33,157 bases of DNA. Origin: Levilactobacillus parabrevis ATCC 53295 (GTDB taxonomy: Bacteria > Bacillota > Bacilli > Lactobacillales > Lactobacillaceae). The stretch is taken from assembly GCF_001434055.1 (NCBI RefSeq), contig NZ_AZCZ01000003.1, forward strand, positions 72,474-105,630, given 5' to 3'. The translations under genes and the position numbers were made by a program. Shown in pieces: positions 1 to 7,951 of this stretch (position 1 is its first letter; every line of letters begins with the position of its first letter). The notes under the pieces are model-generated. The model ran no database searches. It had not been told where the DNA came from and saw only the letters and a list, made by a program, of their open reading frames with translations.

Positions 1-148
1 GCTGGGCGATTGGTTCTTCCCGGTCTTACAGCGTGGGACGCGTTTGGAAACTCGCCTGAATCTGGCGAGGTTTCAAACCGAGCTGGAAGCCCGTCCTTTG
101 GCTGCAGGCGGTCCCCACAGCAGGCAGAATCCCTGGCAACCGCAGGCG
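1..148 (+). repeat. Diverged copy (D1) of the three-hairpin intergenic element, cut by the window edge
   Basis: This is the 3' part of a structured element whose 5' end lies outside the window. It matches the copy at 13482-13665 in order and motifs: the second half of hairpin P2, then P3 (GTTTGGAAACTCGCC opposite GGCGAGGTTTCAAAC), then the P4 region with a CCCGTCCTTTGG loop, then GGTCCCCACAGCAGGC. The stems differ in sequence from the other copy but keep pairing in P3; P4 pairs less well here. It ends 12 bp from the stop codon of the deacetylase gene on the other strand, so unlike the other copies it does not point at a gene start. Confidence 0.6.
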
Positions 149-159
149 GGCAAATCTGA

Positions 160-1014
160 TCATTGATTAGTAACATCGACGAGGCTGGCGAAGGTGGCGG
201 TGCTCATGCCGGGAACGACCCGCAGCCGCGACAAGTTATAGCGCCCCTGTTTCATGGTGGCAACACCCTCCTGTGTGGTCAGTGCCAGCGCGTAGCCACT
301 CTGCTTAGCCAACCGCCGCGTTGTGGCGTTGGCCCGGCCAGCCGGGTAACACAACATCCGTGTGTTCTGATCAAGATGGTTATCTAGCCACTGCTTGGAG
401 TTGACCAGTTCCTGTTTCTGCTGAGCTGCCGTCAATTCATCGAGGTTCAAGTGCTGAACGGTATGGCTGGCAAAGTCCACGTGACCGGTGGCCTTCATCC
501 GTTTCATTTCGGCGAGCGTCAGGTGATTACTCTTGTGGGTGAAGCCAGTGATGACGTTGATGGTCGCGTGTAGGTTGTATTTTTTCAGTGCCGGCAGACC
601 GTTAGTCAGGTTGTCCTTGTAAGCGTCGTCCAGCGTGATCCAGACGACCTTCTTCTGCGGAATGCTGTTGGTCGAGAGTGCATGAATCGCCTCAGCTGTG
701 GTCAGCGTCCGGTAGTGGTGCTGCTTGAGGTAGGCCATCTCACTGGCGAACTGGGCCTTGGGAACCCGTAACTGATTCCCGCTGGAAATACTGTGATACA
801 TCAAAATAGGCAGCTTGAGTGGCTGCTTTAACTTGATCCAGGGTTTAGTTTTGACGGGTTTAACCTCAGTGGATTCGGCGTCCTGACTTTGAATTCGGTT
901 GTGGCGTGCCGGATGACTAGTGGTATTCGGCCGCGATTGACTCCAGGCAAATCCGCCACCCAGCAACGCAATTAATGCCAGACAGCCCCCCAAGAACCAC
1001 CATTTCTTTTTCAT
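160..1014 (-). CDS. Secreted or membrane-anchored polysaccharide deacetylase (CE4 family)
   Basis: A 284-residue carbohydrate esterase family 4 protein, expected to remove N-acetyl groups from a cell-surface polysaccharide or peptidoglycan outside the cell. Residues 1-24 form a lysine-led hydrophobic segment (signal anchor or signal peptide), followed by a hydrophilic linker to about 65. Catalytic motifs are visible: PILMYHSI (69-76), the TLDDAYKDN metal/base motif with Asp129-Asp130, SHTVQH (183-188, metal histidines), CYPAG (222-226) and the LRVVPG end motif near 264. The LMYHS motif resembles the PgaB/IcaB-type branch more than classic PgdA. A GGGGGAA ribosome site precedes the ATG. The substrate cannot be told from sequence. 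Confidence 0.85.
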   Translation of the reverse strand: MKKKWWFLGGCLALIALLGGGFAWSQSRPNTTSHPARHNRIQSQDAESTEVKPVKTKPWIKLKQPLKLPILMYHSISSGNQLRVPKAQFASEMAYLKQHHYRTLTTAEAIHALSTNSIPQKKVVWITLDDAYKDNLTNGLPALKKYNLHATINVITGFTHKSNHLTLAEMKRMKATGHVDFASHTVQHLNLDELTAAQQKQELVNSKQWLDNHLDQNTRMLCYPAGRANATTRRLAKQSGYALALTTQEGVATMKQGRYNLSRLRVVPGMSTATFASLVDVTNQ

Positions 1015-1080
1015 CGATTATTCCCCCAGTTTGTTCGTTTACTATTTAGTATAGGGGGTTCAATGACTGGTGGCACGTAT

Positions 1081-1905
1081 TTAGTCTGCGCGCTGGGCCA
1101 ATCGACGATAATAGTCGATGGAATCTGGCTCCAAATGGAGGGCAGAAATGGCTTCACGGTCGGAAAGTTGGGGGTGCCGGCGAAGATAGTTAACTAAGTA
1201 ACCTTGGTACAGCACGGTCGGGCTCAGAGCAAAGCCCACGATGGCCTCGTCTGGTTTCAAGTATTTATGCAGACCGGGTAACGTTAAGTGGGGATCGGCC
1301 GCAGCCCGCTGCTTCAGGAACCAATCGTTGGACTGGAACCGTTGCTGAAGCGGGGCCAGAAAGGCCTGGAGTTCATTTAGAAATTGTTGCGCCGGTGCTG
1401 ACCAGCTCTGCGTCTTCAGATTGGCCGTGAAATTGGGCTGGAGAAAGGCTTGTACCGGATAGCCTTGGGCCACGAGTAGGAGCGTCAGCCGGGTATAGAC
1501 GTGGAGTCGCGGGTCGGCCAGGAAGCTGTCGAGGTCATCGACCCAGCGGTAGTTCAGTGGTTGGGCGGCCTGCTTGGGTTTACTCTTCAGATCCAGAGTC
1601 GGCAGGTAGGGGGTCCAGCTATGTGAGAAGAGAAATTTGAAGTAGACGTTGAGGTGCGACAAGACCTTGTTGTAGGTCTGGTTCTGAATCTTACGTGCGT
1701 CGACCAACATGGCCAGGTACTGCTCCACATCGGGTGTCTGCAGTTGATTGACGCGGTGGTCTCGCTGGTAGGTGGGATTGAAGTTCTCCAAGTATTTGAA
1801 AAAGTCCGTCAGGGTCGCGTTGTACTCATCTTCAGTGGCCTGCGCCATGGCCCGTTGTTGAAGTGTGCGGTTGAAGGCGTCTTGATACGGATAGGATTGG
1901 GACAT
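1081..1905 (-). CDS. Xer/phage-integrase-like protein with degenerate catalytic domain
   Basis: A 274-residue protein shaped like a tyrosine recombinase. Residues about 10-105 look like the SAM-like core-binding domain (ATEDEYNATLTDFFKYL, then YLAMLVDARK and LSHLNVYFKFL). The second half follows the recombinase fold but has lost key residues: the usual GLR arginine motif reads GYP near residue 149, and the HxLRH region is not recognisable. The tail DREAISALHLEPDSIDYY lines up with the normal helix leading to the catalytic tyrosine, so Tyr265 or Tyr266 may persist. A good AAAGGAAG ribosome site precedes ATG. It is likely inactive as a recombinase and may have a DNA-binding or structural role. 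It ends 67 bp after the deacetylase start and follows add on the same strand. Confidence 0.65.
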   Translation of the reverse strand: MSQSYPYQDAFNRTLQQRAMAQATEDEYNATLTDFFKYLENFNPTYQRDHRVNQLQTPDVEQYLAMLVDARKIQNQTYNKVLSHLNVYFKFLFSHSWTPYLPTLDLKSKPKQAAQPLNYRWVDDLDSFLADPRLHVYTRLTLLLVAQGYPVQAFLQPNFTANLKTQSWSAPAQQFLNELQAFLAPLQQRFQSNDWFLKQRAAADPHLTLPGLHKYLKPDEAIVGFALSPTVLYQGYLVNYLRRHPQLSDREAISALHLEPDSIDYYRRLAQRAD

Positions 1906-1983
1906 GGCAAAACACTTCCTTTGCTAAAAATTACGTTAACTTAGAGTAGTGACCACGACCGTGAAGCCGTGGTGGTGATGGGG

Positions 1984-3024
1984 TTAGGCCGTTGTTGAGG
2001 TGCGGGCGGCCAGAACCTTTTCGCGTAAATGTTCCTTCTGATCATCATCGATAAAGGCAGCGTCGATGGCGTTGAGTGTTAGGCGTTCCAGCAGAGACCA
2101 GTTCAGGCCGAACTGCTTACGGAGCGTGATAAATTCATCGGTTAGGGTAACGTTGGAGACGGTGCGATCGTCGGTGTTGACCGTGACCTTCAAGCCGGCA
2201 CTGAGAAATTCCGATAGGGGGAAGTCGCTCCAGCTTTGAACGGCTTTCGTCTGGATATTGCTCGTCGGACAGATTTCAATGGTGGCCCCAGCTGCTTTGG
2301 TTTGCGCGATTGCAGCGGGGAAGCCACTCATGTGGACCCCGTGGCCGATGCGTTTAGCTCCCATGGTCAGGGCGACTACGACATTATCGACGGGGCCAGC
2401 CTCACCAGCGTGGACCGTGAATGGGAGGCCAGTTGCCTGGCCCGCACGGATGGCGTCAACCAGGTCAATCGTAGGGTGGTTGTACTCGTCGCCCGCGAAG
2501 TCTAGGCCAACGACGCCCTCGTGCTTGAAGTCGGCCGCGGTTTGGAAGACTTCGATACACTCGTCTAGGGGTCGGTCGCGCATTGCGCAGATGATGGCAT
2601 TGACCGGAATCCCAAACTCAGCGGAGCCGGCGTGTAGGCCTTCCAATGTGGCGGCAATGGCTTCACGAATGGAAAGCCCCTTTTCAGTGAAAATAGCAGG
2701 GGCAAACCGCGTTTCTAAGTAAATCAGACCGTCTTCTGCAGCGGTCTGGACCATATCGTAACCAGCAATCCGGAGCTGTTCCGGCGTTTGCATCAGATCG
2801 GTTACGACCTGGAATCGCTTTAAGTAATCAATCAAACTGACCGTATCAATGGGTGCCGATACCAATGTCCGGAGCTCCGCGTCGCTGGCTGGCAACTCGG
2901 CACCGGTAACGGCCGCCATCTTCCGTAGTGCGGGTAGCGAGATCGAGCCGTCGAGATGACAGTGCAACTCAACTTTCGGATACTGACGAACGGCGTCTGC
3001 GGTAAAAGGGTTAACTTGAGACAT
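1984..3024 (-). CDS. add: Adenosine deaminase
   Basis: A full-length (346 aa) cytosolic zinc-dependent adenosine deaminase converting adenosine or deoxyadenosine to inosine or deoxyinosine in purine salvage. The family signatures are all present: HCHLDGS with His21 and His23, HAGEAG with His205 and Glu208, RIGHGV with His228, CPTSN (252-256) and VNTDD with Asp285-Asp286. The start is fixed by an AAAGGAGG ribosome site 7 nt before ATG. An extended -10 promoter lies about 37 bp upstream. The Xer-like gene follows 78 bp downstream on the same strand and may be cotranscribed. Confidence 0.95.
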   Translation of the reverse strand: MSQVNPFTADAVRQYPKVELHCHLDGSISLPALRKMAAVTGAELPASDAELRTLVSAPIDTVSLIDYLKRFQVVTDLMQTPEQLRIAGYDMVQTAAEDGLIYLETRFAPAIFTEKGLSIREAIAATLEGLHAGSAEFGIPVNAIICAMRDRPLDECIEVFQTAADFKHEGVVGLDFAGDEYNHPTIDLVDAIRAGQATGLPFTVHAGEAGPVDNVVVALTMGAKRIGHGVHMSGFPAAIAQTKAAGATIEICPTSNIQTKAVQSWSDFPLSEFLSAGLKVTVNTDDRTVSNVTLTDEFITLRKQFGLNWSLLERLTLNAIDAAFIDDDQKEHLREKVLAARTSTTA

Positions 3025-3060
3025 GGCAAGGTCCTCCTTTGGAATATGTAGCTTCCTTCC

Positions 3061-3069
3061 AGTATACCA
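3061..3069 (-). promoter_or_regulatory. Extended -10 promoter of add
   Basis: On the minus strand this reads TGGTATACT, a TGn extended -10 box without a good -35. It places transcription start about 30 nt before the add start codon. Because it lies between the gene and the repeat at 3117-3303, the repeat is probably upstream of the promoter rather than in the add leader. Confidence 0.5.
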
Positions 3070-3116
3070 TGATAGCGCTTAACTACGCGACCTTACGGGA
3101 TAAATTTACCCTTTGG

Positions 3117-3303
3117 CGCCTTGCCGGGCGGTGCAAATAAACCGGAACGCTGTGGGCGGACGCCCGGAGCCAAAGGACGGTCTCCGGACTTGTCTTTGAA
3201 CCTCTGAGAGCCGAGTTTCAAAGACACCAATGTTCTAAGCGGCCAAACCCGCCGCTAAGAACATTCCCACGGCTGGGTTTATTTGCACCACCCTCACGGC
3301 TTA
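3117..3303 (-). repeat. Three-hairpin intergenic element, copy A1
   Basis: A 187-bp copy of the family; the minus strand is taken as the sense strand because it carries the ACCG..TTTGG loop. Outer stem P1: GGTGCAAATAAACC near the left end pairs with GGGTTTATTTGCACC near the right end. P2 (sense) AATGTTCTTAGCGG pairs with CCGCTTAGAACATT around a T-T mismatch. P3 TGTCTTTGAA pairs with TTCAAAGACA. P4 CCGGAG pairs with CTCCGG around ACCGTCCTTTGG, followed by GCGTCCGCCCACAGCG. It lies upstream of the add promoter and faces away from copy B1 across a 465-bp gap. Confidence 0.8.
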
Positions 3304-3768
3304 GGTGGATTTAGCCCGTGGTCATGCGGGTTTGGCATCCGATTTAAGGACTGTTTCGTTAGTTAATAAATTTTTTCCATTTTTATTAGATTGACAAGGG
3401 AAAGTTAGTGAACAAACCGACCGCCTAAAACCGCGACTTCTTGCGGTTTGTCGCCATTAATACGTGACGGTTGGATTGCAAATTTTACAAATGTGAAATT
3501 TCGTTAAAAAACGTTGTGTCTGGGGGCTAAACATTATAGAATTGATGTAATCGTCAGGGGGTTAACAAATCCCCCGTGTGCCGGAGTATTGGCACGATAA
3601 CTCAATTAAAAAATTAATATTAATTAAGAGGATAGGTAGTTGCTGTTGGGTGAACTACCTAAAGCGGTCGAGGGTCCAGTCGGCCGCAAGTTAAGCCTGT
3701 GTGCCAGAATCTTGGCTTGTCTGTGTGGTAGCCGCCAGTTGGGGTGGACTTATTGGGTTGAACGTGTG
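3304..3768. other. Gene-free gap between the paired elements A1 and B1
   Basis: No convincing coding frame. It holds several small hairpins: AAACCGC/GCGGTTT near 3430-3450, GGGGG/CCCCC near 3557-3575, GTGCC/GGCAC near 3578-3595, and GGTAGTT/AACTACC near 3636-3660. An AT-rich tract near 3605-3627 contains TTAATATTAATTAA. A weak promoter-like TATAGA sits near 3536. It could contain a small RNA, but I recognise no family. Confidence 0.4.
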
Positions 3769-3954
3769 TTAGCCGTGAGGACGGTGAAAATGAATTCAGC
3801 CGTGGGAATTCTCTTAATGGTGGGTTTTACCATTTAGAGAATTGGTGCCTTGAAGACTCGGTTCACAGAGGCTCCAAGCAAGTCCAGAGACCGTTCTTTG
3901 GCTCTGGGCGTCCGCCCACAGCGTCACGATTCATTTTCACTGTCCGGTAAGGCG
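3769..3954 (+). repeat. Three-hairpin intergenic element, copy B1
   Basis: A 186-bp copy in sense orientation. P1 GTGAAAATGAAT pairs with ATTCATTTTCAC. P2 AATTCTCTTAATGG pairs with CCATTTAGAGAATT around the conserved T-T mismatch. P3 has CTTGAAGACTCG on its 5' side and GAGGCTCCAAG on its 3' side. P4 CCAGAG pairs with CTCTGG around ACCGTTCTTTGG, followed by GCGTCCGCCCACAGCG. It ends 59 bp before the acyltransferase start codon. Confidence 0.8.
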
Positions 3955-4013
3955 CACGATACACGTTTAGCCTGGGGGAGTAATGGCAGCGTTGAAGAGA
4001 AGGAGTAATTGCG

Positions 4014-5951
4014 ATGAATCATTTTAACACGGAACTGACGCGGATGGGGATACGCGCGCGCCAGTCGGGCAAGCGGCGGTATATCACCGGTTTCGATGGT
4101 ATCCGGACGTTGGCCGTTTTGGGGGTCATTATTTACCATTTGGCGCCATCCACCTTACAGGGTGGGTACTTAGGGGTGCCAATCTTCTTCGTCGTTTCAG
4201 GATATTTAATTACATATTTATTGATTCAGGAGTTTGACTCACAGAATCACATTGATATTCTGGGCTTTTACGGGCGGCGGCTGAAACGGTTGTATCCGGC
4301 GCTGGTGACCATGATTCTCGGGACAACGGCCTACATCACGCTGTTTCAGCGAAGTTTGCTGGTTAATATCCGAGGAACGGTCATGACCAACCTGATTTAC
4401 GGCTACAACTGGTTTGAAATCAATCACGGCCAGTCATACTTTGACCGTTTTAGCGGTGAATCACCGTTTACGCACCTGTGGTCGCTATCAATTGAGGGAC
4501 AATTTTACCTGATTTGGCCGCTGGTGGTGTTGGGACTCTTGTTGTTTGTGCACAAGAAGTCGCAACGACTGGGTATTCTCATGGCGGTTGCCGTGGCTTC
4601 GGCGATTGCGATGGCCGTGTTGTACAGTCCTAACAACCCCAACCGGGCCTACTACGGGACCGATACACGGATGTTTGCGATTTTGATTGGTGCGGGGATG
4701 GCCTTTGTTTGGCCGGCGCATAAATTAAACGCTGACATCGGGCGGCAACAACGATTGACGCTGAATATTGTCGGGGGTGCTTCGTTGTTGGCGCTGGTTT
4801 ACCTCTTCTTTACCATGAACGGGCAAGCGGTCAGTACCTATCGTGGTGGGATGTTCTGGTTCACGGTGCTGTCCGGCATTCTGGTCGGCACGGTGGCCCA
4901 TCCCGGGAGCGATATGAATCGCATCCTGACGAATCGGGCGTTTAGCTATGTGGGTAAACGAAGCTATGGCATCTACCTCTACCAATTTCCAGTGATGATT
5001 TTTTACGAATCTAAGGTCAACATTGGGAACCACCCGCTGTTTCATGCGCTGATTGAGGTGGCTCTGATCTTACTGGTCACCGAGCTCAGTTACCGGTGGA
5101 TTGAAAATCCGATGCGACACTACCATTATGGGCAGTTAACGGGAGACGTTGTGCGGTACTTTCAGCAACCCAAGGCGCACCGCTTGGCGAATACCCTGGG
5201 TGTGGTTGCGGCGTTACTCTTTGGACTGACGGCCGTGGGATTCGTGCAACAGCCCGCAGCAGCCAAGCCAACGGCGCTGCAACAGACTATCACCGCGCGG
5301 CAGGCGGCGACGAAGAAAAAGAATGCGGCGGCCGTGAAGAAGCAGAAAGCTTTGGCGGCGGCTTCATCCAAGAAGAAGCACGACACTGAGGTTGCTTTTT
5401 CCAAGTTGTCGAAGGCTAATCAGAAATTAGCGAAGTATTACTATCTGACGCCAGATGAAGTCTTAAATAGCAAGCAGACACCATTGACCGCAATCGGAGA
5501 CTCCGTCTTGTTGGACGACTCCGGCGATTTGCAGGATGTCTTTCCAGGCGCCATCGTTAATGGTAAGGTTGGCCGGCAGGCGGCCGATATGCACGACATC
5601 ATCGTGGGAATGGCCCAGCAAGGTCAGCTGGCGAAGAACGTCTTGATCAATATTGGGACGAATGGTTACGTGACACCGGAACAGGCCGATGCTATCGTTC
5701 ACGCTATCGGCCCGGATCATCAAATCTTCTGGGTTACGGCCCATGTGCCAACGCGTGAGTGGCAGAATTCCGTGAACAATCGAATTGCCAAGACCGCGGA
5801 TAAATACCATAACGTCCACGTGATCGACTGGTACGCGACGGCTAAGGATCAACCCAAGTGGTTCGTCAGTGATCACGTGCATCCGAATAACTACGGGAAC
5901 CGGCACTACACCTCGTTGATCGCCAAGGCAATTGCGAAGGCTAATCAGTAA
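4014..5951 (+). CDS. OatA-like cell-wall O-acetyltransferase (acyltransferase-3 plus SGNH domain)
   Basis: A 645-residue two-domain membrane protein. The N-terminal acyltransferase-3 domain (about 25-370) has roughly ten membrane segments and the typical FDGIRTLAVLGVIIYHL start with His42. A lysine- and alanine-rich linker (about 410-455, outside the membrane) leads to a C-terminal SGNH-hydrolase-like domain with GDSV (Ser497), NIGTN (546-550) and the DHVH pair (Asp620, His623). This is the architecture of OatA/OatB, which move acetyl groups across the membrane onto peptidoglycan sugars, often giving lysozyme resistance. Lactobacilli carry several paralogues, so the exact acceptor is not decided. 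An AGAAGGAG ribosome site lies before ATG. Transcribed alone and followed by a terminator. Confidence 0.88.
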   Translation: MNHFNTELTRMGIRARQSGKRRYITGFDGIRTLAVLGVIIYHLAPSTLQGGYLGVPIFFVVSGYLITYLLIQEFDSQNHIDILGFYGRRLKRLYPALVTMILGTTAYITLFQRSLLVNIRGTVMTNLIYGYNWFEINHGQSYFDRFSGESPFTHLWSLSIEGQFYLIWPLVVLGLLLFVHKKSQRLGILMAVAVASAIAMAVLYSPNNPNRAYYGTDTRMFAILIGAGMAFVWPAHKLNADIGRQQRLTLNIVGGASLLALVYLFFTMNGQAVSTYRGGMFWFTVLSGILVGTVAHPGSDMNRILTNRAFSYVGKRSYGIYLYQFPVMIFYESKVNIGNHPLFHALIEVALILLVTELSYRWIENPMRHYHYGQLTGDVVRYFQQPKAHRLANTLGVVAALLFGLTAVGFVQQPAAAKPTALQQTITARQAATKKKNAAAVKKQKALAAASSKKKHDTEVAFSKLSKANQKLAKYYYLTPDEVLNSKQTPLTAIGDSVLLDDSGDLQDVFPGAIVNGKVGRQAADMHDIIVGMAQQGQLAKNVLINIGTNGYVTPEQADAIVHAIGPDHQIFWVTAHVPTREWQNSVNNRIAKTADKYHNVHVIDWYATAKDQPKWFVSDHVHPNNYGNRHYTSLIAKAIAKANQ

Positions 5952-5968
5952 TAGTTAAGTTTTTTAGG

Positions 5969-6000
5969 GAGTCAGTTCCGATTGGAGCTGACTCTTTTGT
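5969..6000 (+). terminator. Rho-independent terminator of the acyltransferase gene
   Basis: GAGTCAG(T)TCC, loop GATT, GGA(G)CTGACTC followed by TTTTGTTT. Confidence 0.85.
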
Positions 6001-6022
6001 TTATGGTTACAGGAAAAAACAT

Positions 6023-6055
6023 CAAAAAAGCACCTAAGAACTTATCTCAGGTGCT
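6023..6055 (-). terminator. Rho-independent terminator of the HigBA-like operon
   Basis: On the minus strand AGCACCT and AGGTGCT form a 7-bp stem followed by TTTTTTGATG, just after the antitoxin stop codon. Confidence 0.85.
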
Positions 6056-6069
6056 AATCCAGTACTGAA

Positions 6070-6399
6070 TCAGTTGTTGGTAGAGGCTTGATCCGTGGAA
6101 GTGGCTACGTCGGGATCGGGGTTGGTGAACTGGATGGACAGGCCCTTTCCCGTTGCGGCGGCAATCTCATTCAGTAAGTTAACCGAAACGTTCATTTCGC
6201 CAGTCTCGATGCGCGCAATGGTCGATTGTGGTTTACCGACTAATTTGGCAAAGGCACGCTGCGTCATGTGCTTCTCGTCGCGCAGGTTACGGACGGCAAC
6301 AGCTGCATCGAGGTTAAAGGCAGCTTGGCGCGCAAGGGCGGCAAATTCGGGATCGGCTGCACTACGCTGTTCGATATACTCTTGGATTTTACTAGTCAT
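6070..6399 (-). CDS. XRE-family antitoxin (HigA-like)
   Basis: A 109-residue protein with a central Xre/Cro helix-turn-helix (about 38-92): EKHMTQRAFAKLVGKPQSTIARIETG, then NVSVNLLNEIAAATG. Its start overlaps the end of the upstream toxin gene by 8 bp, the usual coupling of a toxin-first (higBA-type) module. It should bind and neutralise the toxin and repress the operon. An AAAGGA ribosome site inside the toxin gene precedes ATG. The hydrophilic N-terminal 35 residues and the Asp/Ser/Thr-rich C-terminal tail are expected to contact the toxin or be protease-sensitive; that is inference. Confidence 0.85.
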   Translation of the reverse strand: MTSKIQEYIEQRSAADPEFAALARQAAFNLDAAVAVRNLRDEKHMTQRAFAKLVGKPQSTIARIETGEMNVSVNLLNEIAAATGKGLSIQFTNPDPDVATSTDQASTNN

Positions 6400-6739
6400 T
6401 GTGTAAATCCTTTCTGGTCAGATAAATAACTTTGCGGCGTTTGGCCTTGTTTATTTCATGGAGCGGTATCTTGTTGGTTTTCTTGGTGAATCCATGGGAT
6501 ATCACAAATATGTGGTTTTCCACATGAAAGTAAACAACACGCTGAATGTTATTTGCTCGACGGGACCTAATTTCATAGAGATTTTGTGATAACTTTTTGA
6601 TCCACTGTTGTTTTGCGGAAAAAGAAAATCCTACTTTTTGAATCTTAAAGATTAACTCGGTTAGTTCTGTTGCATCTTTGTTAGGAAGAGAATTTAAAAA
6701 CCTTTTGAATTCCTCCCAGTCATAATACTGAAACTCCAT
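6392..6739 (-). CDS. HigB/RelE-type toxin (phage Gp49-like family)
   Basis: A 115-residue basic protein of the HigB/Gp49-like branch of the RelE superfamily, which cleaves mRNA on the ribosome. The family pattern is clear: LPNKDATELTELIFKIQKVG, then WIKKLSQNLYEIRSR, RVVYFHVENHIFVISHGFTKKTNKIP and an Arg/Lys-rich tail. It is the first gene of a two-gene operon and overlaps the antitoxin gene. A GGAGG ribosome site precedes ATG. A perfect inverted repeat lies immediately upstream and is the likely autoregulatory operator. Base composition is more AT-rich than the flanking genes, consistent with transfer. Confidence 0.85.
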   Translation of the reverse strand: MEFQYYDWEEFKRFLNSLPNKDATELTELIFKIQKVGFSFSAKQQWIKKLSQNLYEIRSRRANNIQRVVYFHVENHIFVISHGFTKKTNKIPLHEINKAKRRKVIYLTRKDLHND

Positions 6740-6755
6740 CTATGAATCCTCCTTA

Positions 6756-6775
6756 TGATAGCCAATCCGCTATCA
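6756..6775. promoter_or_regulatory. Inverted repeat, likely operator of the HigBA-like module
   Basis: TGATAGC, 6-bp spacer CAATCC, GCTATCA: perfect 7-bp arms located 17-36 bp before the toxin start codon, next to its ribosome site. Antitoxins of this type bind such palindromes. Confidence 0.6.
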
Positions 6776-6833
6776 AATAGCAATCAAGTAGGCTTGCCAT
6801 TTGGGATTGACCTAAATTGGCGATACATAGACT

Positions 6834-6868
6834 AACTCCGCGAAAAAGAGACGATTTTTCGCGGAGTT
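6834..6868. terminator. Strong hairpin after the DUF368 gene
   Basis: AACTCCGCGAAAAA and TTTTTCGCGGAGTT form a perfect 14-bp stem directly after the DUF368 stop codon (minus strand). The T-run is within the stem and on the plus-strand side (TTTTGAATTT), so it may work in either direction. Confidence 0.6.
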
Positions 6869-6874
6869 TTGAAT

Positions 6875-7732
6875 TTATTTGTATTTAATTTCCAACCGGC
6901 TCATCCAATACCCCAAGCCAATCCCAACCACCAGCGCCAGCGCACTGAATAGCAGGGTACTCCAGGTTGCGCCCGCGTAAGAAATACTTTCGGCGGCGTG
7001 AGAATTGGGCACCAGAATCAGGATAGTGCTGGCGACCACAATCCCCAGAATGAAGTGGTAGACGCGCGAGTGGAAACGGTGAATCAGGTAGTCCATCCCC
7101 TTGGAAAAGAGAATCATGGCCAGCATGCCCCCCAGTGCAATCGGTAGGTAGACGCCCAATAAGTCGAAGTTCTTAAAGCCGGTCAACATGGGCGTGAACA
7201 ATCCTAGAATTAGCAGGAGGTTGGACGGGCTCAGACCGGGCACCAGCACGCCCAGCGCAATCAGAATGCCGGCAACCACGAAGCCCCAGAAGTTGGCGGG
7301 GAGGGTGCCGAAGATGTCACTCATGAAGTACAGTAGGCCACCACTGATCAGCAGTGTGCCAAAGAACCAGCCGTAGTCCGCGGCATCGCGGGGCGTCTGG
7401 GAGCTGGCCGTCTGCATCAGTGCGGGAAGCGTACCCACAATGGCACCGGCAAAGCCCCATAGCACGATGACCTGCCAGTGCGCCAGCAGATATTCCAGTG
7501 GGGCCGACAGGAGGGCGATACCCACGATGCCACCCAGACCGACCGGCACAAAGTACCAGAAGTCACGTTTGAAGTTCTGTCGGAAATGGGCCATGAAGCC
7601 CAGTAGTCGCTCGTAAATGCCCAGGATGGCGGCGAGTACCCCGCCGGAGACCCCGGGAAGAATGAAGCCTAGTGCAATGATCACGCCCTTAAAGAAGCGT
7701 TTCACTGGGCCATCGGATCGCGTAGTTTGCAT
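6875..7732 (-). CDS. DUF368 membrane protein (PopT-type polyprenyl-phosphate transporter)
   Basis: A 285-residue integral membrane protein with about eight hydrophobic segments. It starts with the DUF368 signature GVIIALGFILPGVSGGVLAAILGIYERLL, and a related PGLSPSNLLLILGLFTPML motif occurs in the second half near residue 166, suggesting an internal two-fold repeat. DUF368 proteins (PopT) were reported to recycle undecaprenyl-phosphate across the membrane for cell-envelope synthesis; applying that here is by family. An AAGGAG ribosome site precedes ATG. It appears to be a single-gene transcript. Confidence 0.85.
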   Translation of the reverse strand: MQTTRSDGPVKRFFKGVIIALGFILPGVSGGVLAAILGIYERLLGFMAHFRQNFKRDFWYFVPVGLGGIVGIALLSAPLEYLLAHWQVIVLWGFAGAIVGTLPALMQTASSQTPRDAADYGWFFGTLLISGGLLYFMSDIFGTLPANFWGFVVAGILIALGVLVPGLSPSNLLLILGLFTPMLTGFKNFDLLGVYLPIALGGMLAMILFSKGMDYLIHRFHSRVYHFILGIVVASTILILVPNSHAAESISYAGATWSTLLFSALALVVGIGLGYWMSRLEIKYK

Positions 7733-7901
7733 GCGTTTCTCCTTTTTTACTTAACGGTTATTGTCGTAGTCCTCAATTTACCAAATCCCACGTAGTGACG
7801 CAACTAAAACCGGCTAAGGGTGAGCTAATTTAGGAATTACTTTAGGAACGATTTTCACTTGCTGAGATTTTTGAATCGAGATCAATCCCGATATCTATAA
7901 C

Positions 7902-7938
7902 AAAAGCGCTCAGAACAGGTGATGTTCTGGGCGCTTTT
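7902..7938 (-). terminator. Rho-independent terminator after the small membrane protein gene
   Basis: On the minus strand AAAAGCGCCCAGAACA pairs with TGTTCTGAGCGCTTTT (one G-T pair), ending in TTTTG. Confidence 0.75.
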
Positions 7939-7951
7939 ACTTAGGGTTCGG

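Noticed and set aside
3117-3303. Element as a cis-acting 5' leader (riboswitch-like) of add
   Set aside because: An extended -10 promoter lies between the element and add; similar promoters lie inside of the elements at rlmD and lysR, so the copies are mostly upstream of transcription starts. It stays possible only for D2 and perhaps the plus-strand B copies.
3640-3837. Plus-strand 65-codon ORF beginning at TTG between elements A1 and B1
   Set aside because: No ribosome site and it enters repeat B1; the sequence is explained better by the structured element.
3117-3954. Paired repeats as terminal inverted repeats of one insertion sequence
   Set aside because: The two members of a pair differ as much from each other as from copies in other pairs, no transposase lies between them, and no target-site duplication is visible.
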